Shown piece by piece: positions 8,745 to 17,642 of a DNA stretch of 64,000 bases; the stretch's first letter is position 1; each line of letters starts with the position of its first letter. The notes under the pieces are model-generated. The model searched no databases and was not told where the DNA came from. It worked only from the letters and a program-made list of their open reading frames with translations. The DNA is from DAIOEK01 sp963828285. Its GTDB lineage: Bacteria; Chloroflexota; Anaerolineae; Anaerolineales; Anaerolineaceae. The stretch is taken from positions 1,240,001-1,304,000 of the forward strand of contig CAWHEB010000002.1 of NCBI GenBank assembly GCA_963828285.1. Direction: 5' to 3'. A program made the translations under genes and the position numbers.

Positions 8745-10031
8745 ATGGCAGTATCTACCAATGCATTCGAAATGGCGCAGCGTCAGTTTGACCATGTTTC
8801 TGGTCTACTGAAACTCGACCCACAGGTTAGCGAAATCCTACGCTGGCCAGCTCGCGAATATCATTTCAGAATCCCTGTTCGCATGGATGATGGAACTCTC
8901 CGCGTCTTCAACGGATATCGCGTTCAGCACAATGATGCCCGCGGACCGAACAAAGGCGGAATTCGCTTCCATCCATCAGAGACAGTCGACACGATCCGCG
9001 CTCTGGCAATGTGGATGACCTGGAAATGCGCAGTTGCTGATATCCCGCTGGGTGGTGGTAAGGGTGGTGTCATCGTTGATCCCGCGACCTTATCGGTCAG
9101 TGAAAAAGAACGACTGGTCCGTGGATGGATCGACATTATGTGGAAAAATATCGGCCCACGCCAGGATGTCCCCGCACCGGACGTTGGTACAACTCCCCAG
9201 ATGATGGGCTGGATGATGGATGAATACTCCAAACTGGTTGGTCAATTTACCCCCGGCGTTATCACCGGTAAACCAGTTGGTGGTGGCGGCTCCTTGGGCA
9301 GAACCGAAGCAACCGGTTTTGGTGTGATCTACACTGTCCGTGAAGCCATGAAACAATTGAACCTTGATCCATCCAAATCGATTGCTGCAATCCAGGGATT
9401 TGGTAACGTTTCCCAGTATGCTGCCATCGGATTCATCGAAATGCTTAAAGGTAAAGTCGCCTGCGTTTCCTATTGGGACCGTGAAGACCGCACCTCCTAC
9501 ACCGTCAGCCACAAAGACGGGGTCGATCCTCGCTTCTTGATGACCATCACCGATCAGTACGGCTCGATCGACAAGGGCAAAGCCCGCGATGCCGGTTATG
9601 TGATCGAAGATGGCAACGCCTGGATCTCCAAGGAAGCTGATGTCCTCATTCCTGCAGCGCTCGAAGGGCAGGTAACCGGGGAAACAGTTCAAAAAGTAAG
9701 CAAACGCGTTAAAGTTGTTGCTGAAGGCGCGAATGGTCCGACCACACCCGAAGCGGATGAAGTCTTCAAGAGTCGCGGCGTCTATATGATCCCCGATTTC
9801 CTGTGCAATGCCGGCGGCGTGACCTGCTCATACTTCGAAGGTGTTCAGAATGATATGAACTATTACTGGACCCATGAAGAAGTGCTCGAACGTCTGGATA
9901 CCAAGATGACCCTGGCATACCACGGCGTACACGATATGGCTCAGAAAGAAAAAGTCTACATGCGCGATGCAGCCTACATGGTTGCCATTGCCCGTGTCGT
10001 CAAAGCCATGGAACTGCGCGGAATGATCTAG
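8745..10031 (+). CDS. gdhA: Glutamate dehydrogenase
   Basis: A 428-residue Glu/Leu/Phe/Val dehydrogenase-family protein. Substrate-binding and catalytic lysines are seen as K70 (GPNKGGIRFHP), K94 and K106 (PLGGGKGGVIVDP), with the catalytic Asp in APDVGT and the Rossmann motif AIQGFGNVSQYA. It interconverts glutamate and 2-oxoglutarate plus ammonium in the cytoplasm. Length and motifs fit the hexameric NAD(P)-linked enzymes of Chloroflexota, Firmicutes and archaea. A strong AGGAGGAG site precedes the ATG. The upstream leader contains a terminator-like hairpin, and a strong terminator follows, so it is a single-gene unit. Confidence 0.95.
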   Translation: MAVSTNAFEMAQRQFDHVSGLLKLDPQVSEILRWPAREYHFRIPVRMDDGTLRVFNGYRVQHNDARGPNKGGIRFHPSETVDTIRALAMWMTWKCAVADIPLGGGKGGVIVDPATLSVSEKERLVRGWIDIMWKNIGPRQDVPAPDVGTTPQMMGWMMDEYSKLVGQFTPGVITGKPVGGGGSLGRTEATGFGVIYTVREAMKQLNLDPSKSIAAIQGFGNVSQYAAIGFIEMLKGKVACVSYWDREDRTSYTVSHKDGVDPRFLMTITDQYGSIDKGKARDAGYVIEDGNAWISKEADVLIPAALEGQVTGETVQKVSKRVKVVAEGANGPTTPEADEVFKSRGVYMIPDFLCNAGGVTCSYFEGVQNDMNYYWTHEEVLERLDTKMTLAYHGVHDMAQKEKVYMRDAAYMVAIARVVKAMELRGMI

Positions 10032-10050
10032 AAATAAGTTTTCGCATACA

Positions 10051-10087
10051 AAACACCCTGGCGATGAAAATTTGCCAGGGTGTTTTT
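10051..10087 (+). terminator. gdhA intrinsic terminator
   Basis: A 12-bp stem (AAACACCCTGGC with GCCAGGGTGTTT, 11-nt loop) followed by a T tract, 20 nt after the gdhA stop. Confidence 0.85.
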
Positions 10088-10398
10088 CAATTTTAATCTT
10101 AGTCTAATCGGTCTAGCTCTCCTAGATTTACACCTTCTCCATTAATGAGTGTTTGTCCTACTTTGGTTGAAAGAATCAAGTAGCAGGGAATTGTCAATAT
10201 ATTCTGATCGAGAATGATCAAATACGCCCTTCATACCGTAAACGCAAATAGAGCTATTACCGGCAGTGAGATTAGCCGGCTGATCAGTCCAAACCTTGTA
10301 TCGTGCCAAAAAAATATCGACCAGACATGGTTGGCTCCATTCAGTTGTTGAGAAGAGCAATTACTTCAAAAACAATTGCTCTTCCCTCCCAATTCGTC
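10088..10398 (+). other. Intergenic stretch without a recognisable gene
   Basis: Between the gdhA terminator and the 3' end of the minus-strand membrane protein. A short minus-strand open frame (10142-10360, 72 codons) has no recognisable motif and no ribosome-binding site, and I do not call it a gene. No RNA structure was recognised. Confidence 0.4.
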
Positions 10399-11160
10399 TT
10401 AGGGTGGTGGAAGAAATTTAAATAGCTGGGTAGCCAGCGGACCATATACCAGCCCCCAGAAGATGCGGATGACAAAAGCTAGGGCGAAACCGAGAGCCCA
10501 GAAGAATAGAACAGAATGTCGTTTGGATTGAAGGGAATTATCCCAGAGGAGTTCCGCATCAACAAATATCAGGGGCGCCGCGATGAAGCTGGCATAGACG
10601 AGTGTGTAATACGCTAGAGTCAGGGGGGCGAAGTAGAACAAAGGAGACGCAATCTGTGAAGCCAGAACTCCGGTGAAGATTATCCCCTCTGTCAGGCTCT
10701 TACCACCGGCAAAGAAGAATACTTTCTTGAAAGAGGCGTGGGTTCGCCTGATGACGAAGTACGACACAATCGCAATCGGGATGTAATCCCCTTGAGCCAG
10801 GATGAAGGAAGGCACGGTGTTCGGGTGCAAACCGCCGACTCCCTCACCAGTAACGGTGAGAGTCAGCTCGTAGATCATGCCGAACAACCAGACTATGAAA
10901 ATGTACGCGAAGGGGGCAGCCACCCTGGATAGGCGAAATATCTGCGAAATGGGGTGGCCTCTTGAGGCTGCCCACATGCCCCCCACCATTAGGGCATACA
11001 AGCCCAGCTCGGCTGGCCAATACGGAGACCTTGGTTTTGTAGAATTGCCCAAGTTAAGCGCCCAGAAGGTGAGGCCTGCCACAATCCAGAGCCAAATATT
11101 CCAAAAGCCTCGCCCAAACATGGTTTGGGGCTGCGCAGGTGCTGTCAAGTTGTCTTCCAT
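10399..11160 (-). CDS. Integral membrane protein of unknown function
   Basis: A 253-residue protein with about seven hydrophobic helices spread along its length (for example FWNIWLWIVAGLTFWALNL, FAYIFIVWLFGMIYEL, VLFFWALGFALAFVI). No signal peptide cleavage site, catalytic motif or family signature is recognised. Charged residues are few and lie in the loops. A GAGGG site lies about 10 nt before the ATG. It stands alone in a gene-poor region next to a truncated gene remnant, so recent acquisition is possible but not shown. Confidence 0.7.
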   Translation of the reverse strand: MEDNLTAPAQPQTMFGRGFWNIWLWIVAGLTFWALNLGNSTKPRSPYWPAELGLYALMVGGMWAASRGHPISQIFRLSRVAAPFAYIFIVWLFGMIYELTLTVTGEGVGGLHPNTVPSFILAQGDYIPIAIVSYFVIRRTHASFKKVFFFAGGKSLTEGIIFTGVLASQIASPLFYFAPLTLAYYTLVYASFIAAPLIFVDAELLWDNSLQSKRHSVLFFWALGFALAFVIRIFWGLVYGPLATQLFKFLPPP

Positions 11161-11337
11161 TCAGACTAACCCTCGCTGATCCGATCTATGATGAACTGCC
11201 CAACAGATTGCGTTTGCCCTGTGTGCTCTCCATTGGGTATCTGTGTGCAGGCGTGGACTCTGCTTGGGACAGATTTCCTTTTGTGTGTTGGAAAAATCCC
11301 GATAATACCACGGACTGGGTGCATTAAATATACCTTC
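11161..11337. other. Short intergenic region, nothing identified
   Basis: Upstream of the membrane protein gene. It should hold that gene's promoter, but no confident -35/-10 pair was found. Confidence 0.3.
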
Positions 11338-11535
11338 TTACCGCCTTTTTATAACGGAAGTATTCTTCTCTAAATCGACATACATTGGATTCCGACTAAA
11401 GCTATAAATTCCTTTTGTCTTTATCGCGGTATTCTCGGTTGGTAATCCCAATCTTGTTGATTTTCCTAAATTAACCAAACTTAAAGTCACGAATACGAGT
11501 CCAATGATTAAGATCAATATTAAAAACCATTGCAA
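11338..11535 (-). pseudogene. Truncated isoprenylcysteine carboxyl methyltransferase-like remnant
   Basis: A 65-codon fragment. A hydrophobic helix (FLILILIIGLVFVTLSLVNLG) is followed by the core motif of the ICMT/PEMT membrane methyltransferase family (TKGIYSFSRNPMYV), after which the sequence diverges and stops within about 12 codons. Intact relatives continue for 60-100 residues with two more helices and the SAM-binding HxxxxxxE region, all missing here. Only a TTG could start it, with no ribosome-binding site. The N-terminal part is also missing, so this is a decayed fragment of a formerly longer gene. Confidence 0.6.
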
Positions 11536-12001
11536 ATATATATATTTTGAATTCTCGGATGCGGAATAACATTAAGAAGGTAATCCAGGTGCTATAGCCG
11601 CTTATTTTTCCCGAATAGAATATTACTGGATGTATTGTCGTTTTACCGATAATTTTTATATTACCCTTATTATATGATCACCTAACATCAGGAGTTACGG
11701 GCAAAGGTTGTATTTGACGGGCACAGCCATGTCTGGAGGATCACTTGCCAGCCACTCAATACGATCTGTCATTCCGGGTGAAGCGAGGAATCTCTGCTAT
11801 TATTTTGGTATCTGAATATCCAAAGTGACTCTTCCTGACCTCCGAAAGGTCGCTTCTGTCCTAATGCTTTAGTGACCGACCTTATCCTGTCTTTGAAGAC
11901 GAAGCGATCCGATTGCTGAGAAAATCTTGTTGGAGATTGCTTCATCACGCGAAAAAACGCGGGGTTACCCTACGGGCACTATGTTGTAATGACAGGCAAC
12001 T
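11536..12001. other. AT-rich gene-free region
   Basis: About 470 nt without a supportable gene between the methyltransferase remnant and the tRNA-Leu terminator. No RNA family, repeat or mobile-element end was recognised. Confidence 0.4.
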
Positions 12002-12042
12002 TAAAACACAAACGCTCCCGCAAAATCTGCACGGGAGCGCAT
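12002..12042 (-). terminator. Terminator downstream of tRNA-Leu
   Basis: On the minus strand an 8-bp stem (CGCTCCCG with CGGGAGCG) is followed by TTTGTGTTTT, starting about 15 nt after the tRNA 3' end. Confidence 0.75.
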
Positions 12043-12055
12043 GTTATAATACTTG

Positions 12056-12137
12056 TGCCGAAGGTGGGAATTGAACCCACATACCCTAGGGTACACGATT
12101 TTGAGTCGTGCGCGTCTGCCAGTTCCGCCACTTCGGC
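12056..12137 (-). tRNA. tRNA-Leu (anticodon CAA)
   Basis: Minus-strand cloverleaf of 82 nt. The acceptor arm GCCGAAG pairs with CTTCGGC, with A as the discriminator base. The anticodon stem CACGA/TCGTG holds the loop CTCAAAA, giving CAA. The variable arm is class II (TACCCTAGGGTA), as expected for leucine, and the T arm GTGGG-TTCAATT-CCCAC is intact. CCA is not encoded (the next bases are CAA). Confidence 0.95.
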
Positions 12138-12203
12138 TGAAATCCAAAAGGAAGTATATCCAAATCGGGCGGTGCGGTCAAGCCCCGCTTTTAGGAAGGT
12201 TTT

Positions 12204-13274
12204 ATGAAGCTGGGAATTATTGGTCTACCCCAATCCGGAAAAACAACACTATTCAATGCACTTACCCGCGGATCCATCCCCACCGGCGCTGTCTCCGGCA
12301 AATTGGAGATGCACACAGCCGTGGTCGATGTCCCCGATCCCAGAGTGGACAAGCTCTCGGAGATGTTCAAACCCAAGAAAACCATCTATACCAAGGTCAC
12401 TTATGTCGACATTGGCGGTTTGGACGGCAGCGCGGGCAAGAACGGCATCTCCGGAGCATTGCTCAACCAGCTTACTCAAATGGATGGTTTCATCCATGTT
12501 GTCCGCTGTTTTGAAAACGATGAGGTACCCCACGCGGCCGGCAGCATCAATCCGTTGCGGGATATCCAAACAATGGACAGCGAGTTGATTCTAAACGATC
12601 TGATCGCTGTCGAACGGAAGCTTGAAAGACTTGCCGAAGAACGAAAAAAAGGCGCTGGCCGGGAAAAATCCATCATCGACCGGGAAGTGGAATTATTCAC
12701 CCGTTTCAATACTGCACTGCAGGAAGAGAAACCGCTCCGCGACCTGGATATCAGCGCCGAAGAGGATAGGATCCTATCAGGGTTTGGATTTCTGACCCGC
12801 AAACCGATCCTGGTCGTCCTCAATCTAGCGGAAGGTCAAACCGCACCTGTGATCAATTATCCGCATAAACATGCCCAGGTGGTGGCGCTTCAAGGAAAAC
12901 TGGAGATGGATATTGCCCAACTTCCCCCTGAAGATGTGGCTATGTTCCTCTCTGAATACGGCATTGAAGAACCCAGCCTGTATAGGATGATCCGTTTATC
13001 CTACGACTTATTGGGGTTACAATCCTTCTTCACCGCCGGTGAAGATGAATGCCGGGCGTGGACCACCCACCGCGGTGCAACAGCCCCGGAAGCAGCCGGC
13101 GAGATCCATACCGATCTGCAAAAAGGATTCATCCGCGCAGAAGTGGTTGCCTACGATGACCTCATGACATTGGGCGGGATGAACGAATGCAAAGCCAAAG
13201 GCAAACTGCGTTTGGAAGGCAAAGAATACATCGTCAAAGATGGCGATATTTTAAACATCCGCTTTAACCTGTAG
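12204..13274 (+). CDS. ychF: Obg-family translation-associated ATPase YchF
   Basis: A 356-residue P-loop protein. The G1 motif GLPQSGKTTLFNAL is at residues 7-20, the G3-like region is VDIGGLDGSAG, a coiled middle segment follows (ERKLERLAEERKKGAGREK) and the C-terminal TGS domain ends in YIVKDGDILNIRFN. YchF proteins prefer ATP to GTP and bind the ribosome; they are linked to stress responses. Slightly shorter than the typical 363 residues but complete. An AGGAAGG site precedes the ATG. The cyclophilin gene follows 29 nt downstream. Confidence 0.93.
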   Translation: MKLGIIGLPQSGKTTLFNALTRGSIPTGAVSGKLEMHTAVVDVPDPRVDKLSEMFKPKKTIYTKVTYVDIGGLDGSAGKNGISGALLNQLTQMDGFIHVVRCFENDEVPHAAGSINPLRDIQTMDSELILNDLIAVERKLERLAEERKKGAGREKSIIDREVELFTRFNTALQEEKPLRDLDISAEEDRILSGFGFLTRKPILVVLNLAEGQTAPVINYPHKHAQVVALQGKLEMDIAQLPPEDVAMFLSEYGIEEPSLYRMIRLSYDLLGLQSFFTAGEDECRAWTTHRGATAPEAAGEIHTDLQKGFIRAEVVAYDDLMTLGGMNECKAKGKLRLEGKEYIVKDGDILNIRFNL

Positions 13275-13303
13275 ATAAAACAATTCATTGAAAGGATTTA
13301 GAA

Positions 13304-13822
13304 ATGACAAAAGTATCCAAGCAGTGGAATAAGACCCCAGATTACGTGATCGATGCCAAGAAGAAGTACACCGCGGTATTTAAGACTGCGCTGGGTGATA
13401 TCAAGGTGAAACTGTTCGCTGATAAAGTCCCCACCACTGTGAATAATTTTGTGTTTTTAGCCAGAGAGAGTTTCTATGATGAGACCATCTTCCACCGTGT
13501 CATCGGGAACTTCATGGCACAAGGCGGTGATCCCACCGGTACTGGCATGGGTGGACCTGGATATAAGTTCAAAGATGAATTCGACCCGTCCCTCAAACAT
13601 GATCAACCGGGAATCCTTTCCATGGCCAACGCCGGACCCGGAACCAATGGCAGCCAGTTCTTCCTGACCCACGTTGCCACTCCCTGGCTGGATAACAAGC
13701 ACAGTGTTTTCGGAAGAGTGATCGAAGGCATGGATGTGTTACTATCCATCCCGGAGCGCGATCCACAGCGCCCTGCCTCCGCGGGTGTCGTCCTCAATAC
13801 GGTTGAGATCATTGAAGAGTAA
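13304..13822 (+). CDS. Cyclophilin-type peptidyl-prolyl cis-trans isomerase
   Basis: A 172-residue single-domain cyclophilin without signal peptide, so probably cytoplasmic. Active-site segments are present: FHRVIGNFMAQGGDPTGTGMGGPGYKF (spanning about residues 60-86), the SMANAGPGTNGSQFFLT core and the WLDNKHSVFGRV segment. It catalyses proline isomerisation during protein folding. It has its own ribosome-binding site (AAAGGA), lies 29 nt after ychF, and is followed by a terminator hairpin at 13854-13880. Confidence 0.95.
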   Translation: MTKVSKQWNKTPDYVIDAKKKYTAVFKTALGDIKVKLFADKVPTTVNNFVFLARESFYDETIFHRVIGNFMAQGGDPTGTGMGGPGYKFKDEFDPSLKHDQPGILSMANAGPGTNGSQFFLTHVATPWLDNKHSVFGRVIEGMDVLLSIPERDPQRPASAGVVLNTVEIIEE

Positions 13823-13853
13823 TTAAAGCAAAAGCACTTCATTGCAAACTCTG

Positions 13854-13880
13854 GATCCCCTAAACATTAGGGGATCTTTG
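13854..13880 (+). terminator. Terminator after the ychF-cyclophilin unit
   Basis: Stem GATCCCCTA / TAGGGGATC with a short loop, followed by TTTGCTT. Confidence 0.6.
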
Positions 13881-13948
13881 CTTAACTGACACACAACTTT
13901 TCCATACAGGGAGCGTAAACAAAATAGACAAATCCAAAAAATGAAAGA

Positions 13949-14467
13949 ATGAACGAAATGAAAAAAAATACTGTTGTAATACTGCTAACCCTGGGTGTTC
14001 TCATCCTCTCTTCACTGGCCTGCTCAATGGGTGGAATCACCTTATCCGGCAATAAAGCTACCGTTGATATCACTTTGACCGAGGATCAGGTCAACCGCAT
14101 GATCGCCAATTCCACATCAAACACGGTGGTAGACGGTGAGGAACTGTTGACCGATGTGAGCAAAGTCGAATTCCATGATGGATATGTACGGTCCTTTGGA
14201 ACAATGCGAAACCCGGACGGGGATGAGGTCGATGGAAGCATGGATGTTGCTTTCAGCACCGCGGACGATGTGCTGGTTGTTGAAATCACTGCTGTCGATT
14301 TCCCGGGAGTAACGATGGATGACCCTAGAATCGTAAAAGCAAATACAGAGCTTGCCCGCAGCTTTACGCAATCAGTTTCCGAAAACAACGGTGATGTCAA
14401 ATTCCTCGAGGCTAATGTCGGTGACGACGGTCTGCACCTGAAGATCGAAGTAAAGGCAAGTAAGTAG
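13949..14467 (+). CDS. Predicted lipoprotein of unknown function
   Basis: A 172-residue secreted protein. A signal peptide with lipobox (L-S-S-L-A-C, Cys about residue 25) predicts lipid anchoring at the outer face of the membrane. The mature part is rich in Asp, Thr and Val, with no Cys and no family signature that I recognise; its pattern (DITLTEDQVNRMI, LHLKIEVKA) suggests a small beta-rich ligand-binding domain. The true start may be the second Met at 13958 (MKKNT), a more typical signal-peptide start. It is a single-gene unit with a bidirectional terminator immediately after. Confidence 0.75.
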   Translation: MNEMKKNTVVILLTLGVLILSSLACSMGGITLSGNKATVDITLTEDQVNRMIANSTSNTVVDGEELLTDVSKVEFHDGYVRSFGTMRNPDGDEVDGSMDVAFSTADDVLVVEITAVDFPGVTMDDPRIVKANTELARSFTQSVSENNGDVKFLEANVGDDGLHLKIEVKASK

Positions 14468-14492
14468 TAAAACCTGGAAACACCAGAGTATA

Positions 14493-14527
14493 AAAAGAGG
14501 GACGGCTCAAAGCCGTCCCTCTTTTTA
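14493..14527. terminator. Bidirectional terminator between convergent genes
   Basis: A long stem (AGAGGGACGGCT with AGCCGTCCCTCT) with T5 on both strands. It serves the lipoprotein gene on plus and the EVE-domain gene on minus. Confidence 0.85.
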
Positions 14528-14538
14528 TAATCATTAAT

Positions 14539-14946
14539 CTAGTTTTCGATCAATTTCTTGATGATCTCTCCCTCTTCTTTTGTCACCTTGAAATTGGTGG
14601 CAGCCTGGTATCCGTGGAAAGTGGACATGTTCTGCAATCCCGGCATCTGCTTGAGGAATTCCGTATCCAATAGCGGAAAATGCTTCAATAGCTTGACATC
14701 CACTTTGTAGAGATCGCTCCAATATGGCTCATTCGGATTTGGCGGAATATAGTAAGGGTCTGAAGTTGCCTCGAAGATGGCGAAAATTCCGCGGATATTC
14801 CCAGTCCGCCATAAAAATATGATATCTCCGGTTTTGATCTCGTTGCGGTAACGCGTGACCTTCCATCCGCGGGGAGGTTTTCCTGCAGCGATACTTCCTT
14901 CTACATCATAGATATCGGGATTAGCTTTAAAGATCCAATAATTCAT
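14539..14946 (-). CDS. EVE-domain protein
   Basis: A 135-residue protein matching the EVE domain throughout: MNYWIFKANP at the N-terminus, the GDIIFLWRTG strand and the GIFAIFEATSDP segment. EVE is a PUA-like fold that reads modified bases in nucleic acids. The open frame extends to 14982, but the ATG at 14946 is preferred because a strong GGAGGGG site lies just before it and the family begins there. It is solitary; no nearby restriction or modification gene suggests what base it reads. Confidence 0.88.
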   Translation of the reverse strand: MNYWIFKANPDIYDVEGSIAAGKPPRGWKVTRYRNEIKTGDIIFLWRTGNIRGIFAIFEATSDPYYIPPNPNEPYWSDLYKVDVKLLKHFPLLDTEFLKQMPGLQNMSTFHGYQAATNFKVTKEEGEIIKKLIEN

Positions 14947-15061
14947 CACCCCTCCAAATTTATCTTCATTGGCCTGTTCCACATTTGATGGATCATTATT
15001 TTATTATTGTTCCCGCATAAAATTATAGCATCTTCAATTTTGCATAAAAACATTGATCAAA

Positions 15062-15086
15062 GAAAAACCCCGCTATCCGGCGGGGT
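15062..15086 (-). terminator. Terminator of CBS-domain gene
   Basis: On the minus strand the stem AACCCCGC / GCGGGGTT is followed by TTTTTCTTT. Confidence 0.75.
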
Positions 15087-15132
15087 TATGAGCAATTCAA
15101 TTCGTATACGAATTGTTTATGAAATGGAAAGA

Positions 15133-15583
15133 TCAATGACCGTACTCTGTGCTCTGTCCCTGAATATAATTTTCCAGGCTGATGATCATGGTTTCCTTAT
15201 CATGGATCAATTCCTTTACCAGATCCCCGATGGAAATAACACCAACAAGCTGTGTTTTATCCACTACCGGCAGATGACGGATATGTTCTTGCGTCATTAA
15301 CTGCATGCACTCTTCCAATGATTGATCAGGGTGAACAACGTAGACTTTCCGGGTCATATATTCTTCAACATCAGCATCCGGATCAAACTCAGAGATCTCA
15401 GCTATTTTTCTAACAATATCACGTTCTGATACGATGCCCACGATCTTGCTCTCTTCAAGCACCAGCAAAGCTCCTACCCCTTTATCTCTTAAAAGTTTGA
15501 GCGCTGTTAACGTGGATGCACTGGGTGGTACCGACCAGACCTGATGACCTTTGTTCTTTCAATAAATCATTCACGGTAGCCAT
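15133..15583 (-). pseudogene. CBS-pair protein, frameshifted near the N-terminus
   Basis: A CBS-pair protein of about 149 residues, homologous to the intact copy at 18845-19276. The C-terminal 111 codons (15133-15468) are intact (IVGIVSERDIVRKI, then HIRHLPVVDKTQLVGVISIGDLVKEL). The start is an ATG at 15583 behind GGGAGA and encodes MATVNDLLK, but the frame is then lost. Removing one base (C at 15556 on the plus strand) restores LLKNKGHQVWSV and joins both parts through LTALKLLRDKGVGALLVLEESK. CBS pairs bind adenine nucleotides and often sense energy state. Whether the insertion is a mutation or a read error cannot be decided here. Confidence 0.8.
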
Positions 15584-15941
15584 ATGTTTCTCCCTATTTC
15601 CAGAACCTGGAATTAAGCTATTAAATGGCATCCTTCTGTAAATACAGTTGTGGATTGTTGACTGTATTTCCATAATTTTGCCGGGTTCGTTTCTGAACCT
15701 AATTCTGAGGTTAGTCTACTCTTGTCGGATTCCAACAATTTGTATAGGGAGATATACCTATCAAATCGATTCCTGTCACCTGTTATGACCCGGAATGCGT
15801 ATTTATGTATCCATCTGGCTAAAACCACAGGCTCGCAAATAACCTTTCGGTCATTAAAATGGTAGAGGAATATGTTCATCCCGTTTATAAATTAATTCTC
15901 TATCAATTGATCAAGGTCGATACCAATCAAGAATTCACGCT
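15584..15941. other. Intergenic region between divergent CBS and hutU genes
   Basis: About 360 nt. A minus-strand open frame (15613-15879) lacks a recognisable motif and ribosome-binding site and is not called. A TATAAT box at 15942-15947, 30 nt before the hutU ATG, is a likely hutU -10 element; no clear -35. Confidence 0.4.
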
Positions 15942-15977
15942 TATAATAAACCTGAACCCTTTATTGGAGGAACCATC

Positions 15978-17633
15978 ATGAGCGAATCCCGAGTTGTCCG
16001 TGCACCTCGCGGCACAAAATTGACCTGTAAATCCTGGCAGACTGAAGCTGTGTACCGCATGATCCAGAACAATCTCGACCCCGAGGTCGCAGAGCGTCCC
16101 GAGGATCTGGTGGTATATGGTGGCCGTGGTAAAGCTGCCCGCTCCTGGGAAGCGTTCGATGCCATTTTGGATTGTCTAAGAAACCTGGAACTCGATGAAA
16201 CTCTCCTGGTTCAATCAGGAAAACCAGTGGTCATCTTTCCATCCCATCCGGATGCTCCCCGGGTATTGATAGCAAATTCGAACTTGGTTCCGCATTGGGC
16301 AACCCAGCAGCATTTTGACGAATTGTCCGCGAAAGGGTTGATGATGTATGGGCAAATGACTGCCGGTTCATGGATCTATATCGGCACACAGGGAATCCTC
16401 CAGGGTACATACGAGACCCTGGCTGCCCTGGCTACTCAAAAGGGTTGGCCTTCTTTGAAAGGTAAATTCGTCCTGACTGCCGGACTTGGAGGGATGGGTG
16501 GCGCCCAACCTCTGGCAATCACCATGAACGAAGGTGTAGGTCTGGTGATCGAAGTGGACCCTGATCGTGCCCGACGACGCCTCGAAATCGGTTATGTGGA
16601 CATGATGGTGGATACATTGGAAGAAGCAATGACTCTGGTGGATGAAGCCAGACACAATGGAAAACCGTTATCGGTAGCATTGATCGGCAACGCTGCCGAG
16701 ATCTACCCTGAACTGGTTCTGCGCGGTATCGTTCCTGATGTGGTTACCGATCAAACCCCTGCCCATGACGTTCTGTATTATGTTCCCGTGGGAATGTCGG
16801 TCAGCCAGGCGAATGAGATGCGCGAAACCGATCCTAAGGAATACGAGAAACGATCGACAAAATCGATGGCTGCCCATGTAGAAGCCATGCTGGCATTCCA
16901 GAAAATGGGTGCTGAAGTATTTGATTACGGCAACAATCTGCGCCAACGTGCTTTTGATTATGGCGTGCTGAATGCATTTGACTTCCCCGGATTTGTACCA
17001 GCATATATTCGTCCGCTGTTTTGTGAAGGAAAAGGACCTTTTCGCTGGGTGGCTTTATCCGGCGATCCTGAAGATATCTACCGTACTGATGAAGCGATCG
17101 CTGAACTATTCCCCGAAGATGAACATCTTCAGCGTTGGTTAAAAATGGCACGTGAGAAAATCCCGTTCCAGGGTTTGCCCGCCCGTATTTGCTGGCTTGG
17201 TTACGGCGACCGCGCCAAGGCAGGACTCAAATTCAATGAGATGGTAGCTAAGGGGATTGTAAAAGCTCCCATCGTGATCGGACGTGACCACCTGGATGCG
17301 GGTTCAGTTGCTTCCCCCAACCGGGAGACTGAAGCCATGAAAGATGGCACTGATGCTGTTAGCGATTGGCCGATATTGAATGCCATGATCAACGCAGTGA
17401 ACGGAGCCACTTGGGTCAGCTTCCATCACGGTGGTGGAGTGGGTATTGGCTATTCCCAGCACGCCGGGCAGGTGATCGTTGCCGACGGCACCCCTGAAGC
17501 TGCGAAACGCCTCCAACGGGTACTGACTTCTGACCCCGGAATGGGGGTCGTCAGGCATGTGGATGCTGGATACCCGGAAGCGATTGCCGCCGCGAAGAAA
17601 ACGGGAATGAAGATCCCAATGATGGGGAAATAA
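15978..17633 (+). CDS. hutU: Urocanate hydratase
   Basis: A 551-residue urocanase with family hallmarks: NAD-binding segment TAGLGGMGGAQPLA, YVDMMVDTLEEA, and the active-site motif GLPARICWLGYGDRAKAG with C405, plus HHGGGVGIGYSQHAGQV near the C-terminus. It hydrates urocanate to imidazolone propionate, the second step of histidine degradation, using NAD+ as an electrophile. Length is normal and a TTGGAGGAA site precedes the ATG. The other hut genes are not in this window, so the pathway is split or partial here. Confidence 0.96.
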   Translation: MSESRVVRAPRGTKLTCKSWQTEAVYRMIQNNLDPEVAERPEDLVVYGGRGKAARSWEAFDAILDCLRNLELDETLLVQSGKPVVIFPSHPDAPRVLIANSNLVPHWATQQHFDELSAKGLMMYGQMTAGSWIYIGTQGILQGTYETLAALATQKGWPSLKGKFVLTAGLGGMGGAQPLAITMNEGVGLVIEVDPDRARRRLEIGYVDMMVDTLEEAMTLVDEARHNGKPLSVALIGNAAEIYPELVLRGIVPDVVTDQTPAHDVLYYVPVGMSVSQANEMRETDPKEYEKRSTKSMAAHVEAMLAFQKMGAEVFDYGNNLRQRAFDYGVLNAFDFPGFVPAYIRPLFCEGKGPFRWVALSGDPEDIYRTDEAIAELFPEDEHLQRWLKMAREKIPFQGLPARICWLGYGDRAKAGLKFNEMVAKGIVKAPIVIGRDHLDAGSVASPNRETEAMKDGTDAVSDWPILNAMINAVNGATWVSFHHGGGVGIGYSQHAGQVIVADGTPEAAKRLQRVLTSDPGMGVVRHVDAGYPEAIAAAKKTGMKIPMMGK

Positions 17634-17642
17634 AATTTAAAG

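Noticed and set aside
10142..10360. 72-codon minus frame
   Set aside because: No motif, no start signal; treated as chance.
12053..12514. 153-codon plus frame across the tRNA and ychF
   Set aside because: Covers a tRNA and runs in the wrong frame of ychF; shadow.
15613..15879. 88-codon minus frame upstream of the CBS gene
   Set aside because: No ribosome-binding site, no recognisable motif, composition unlike neighbours.
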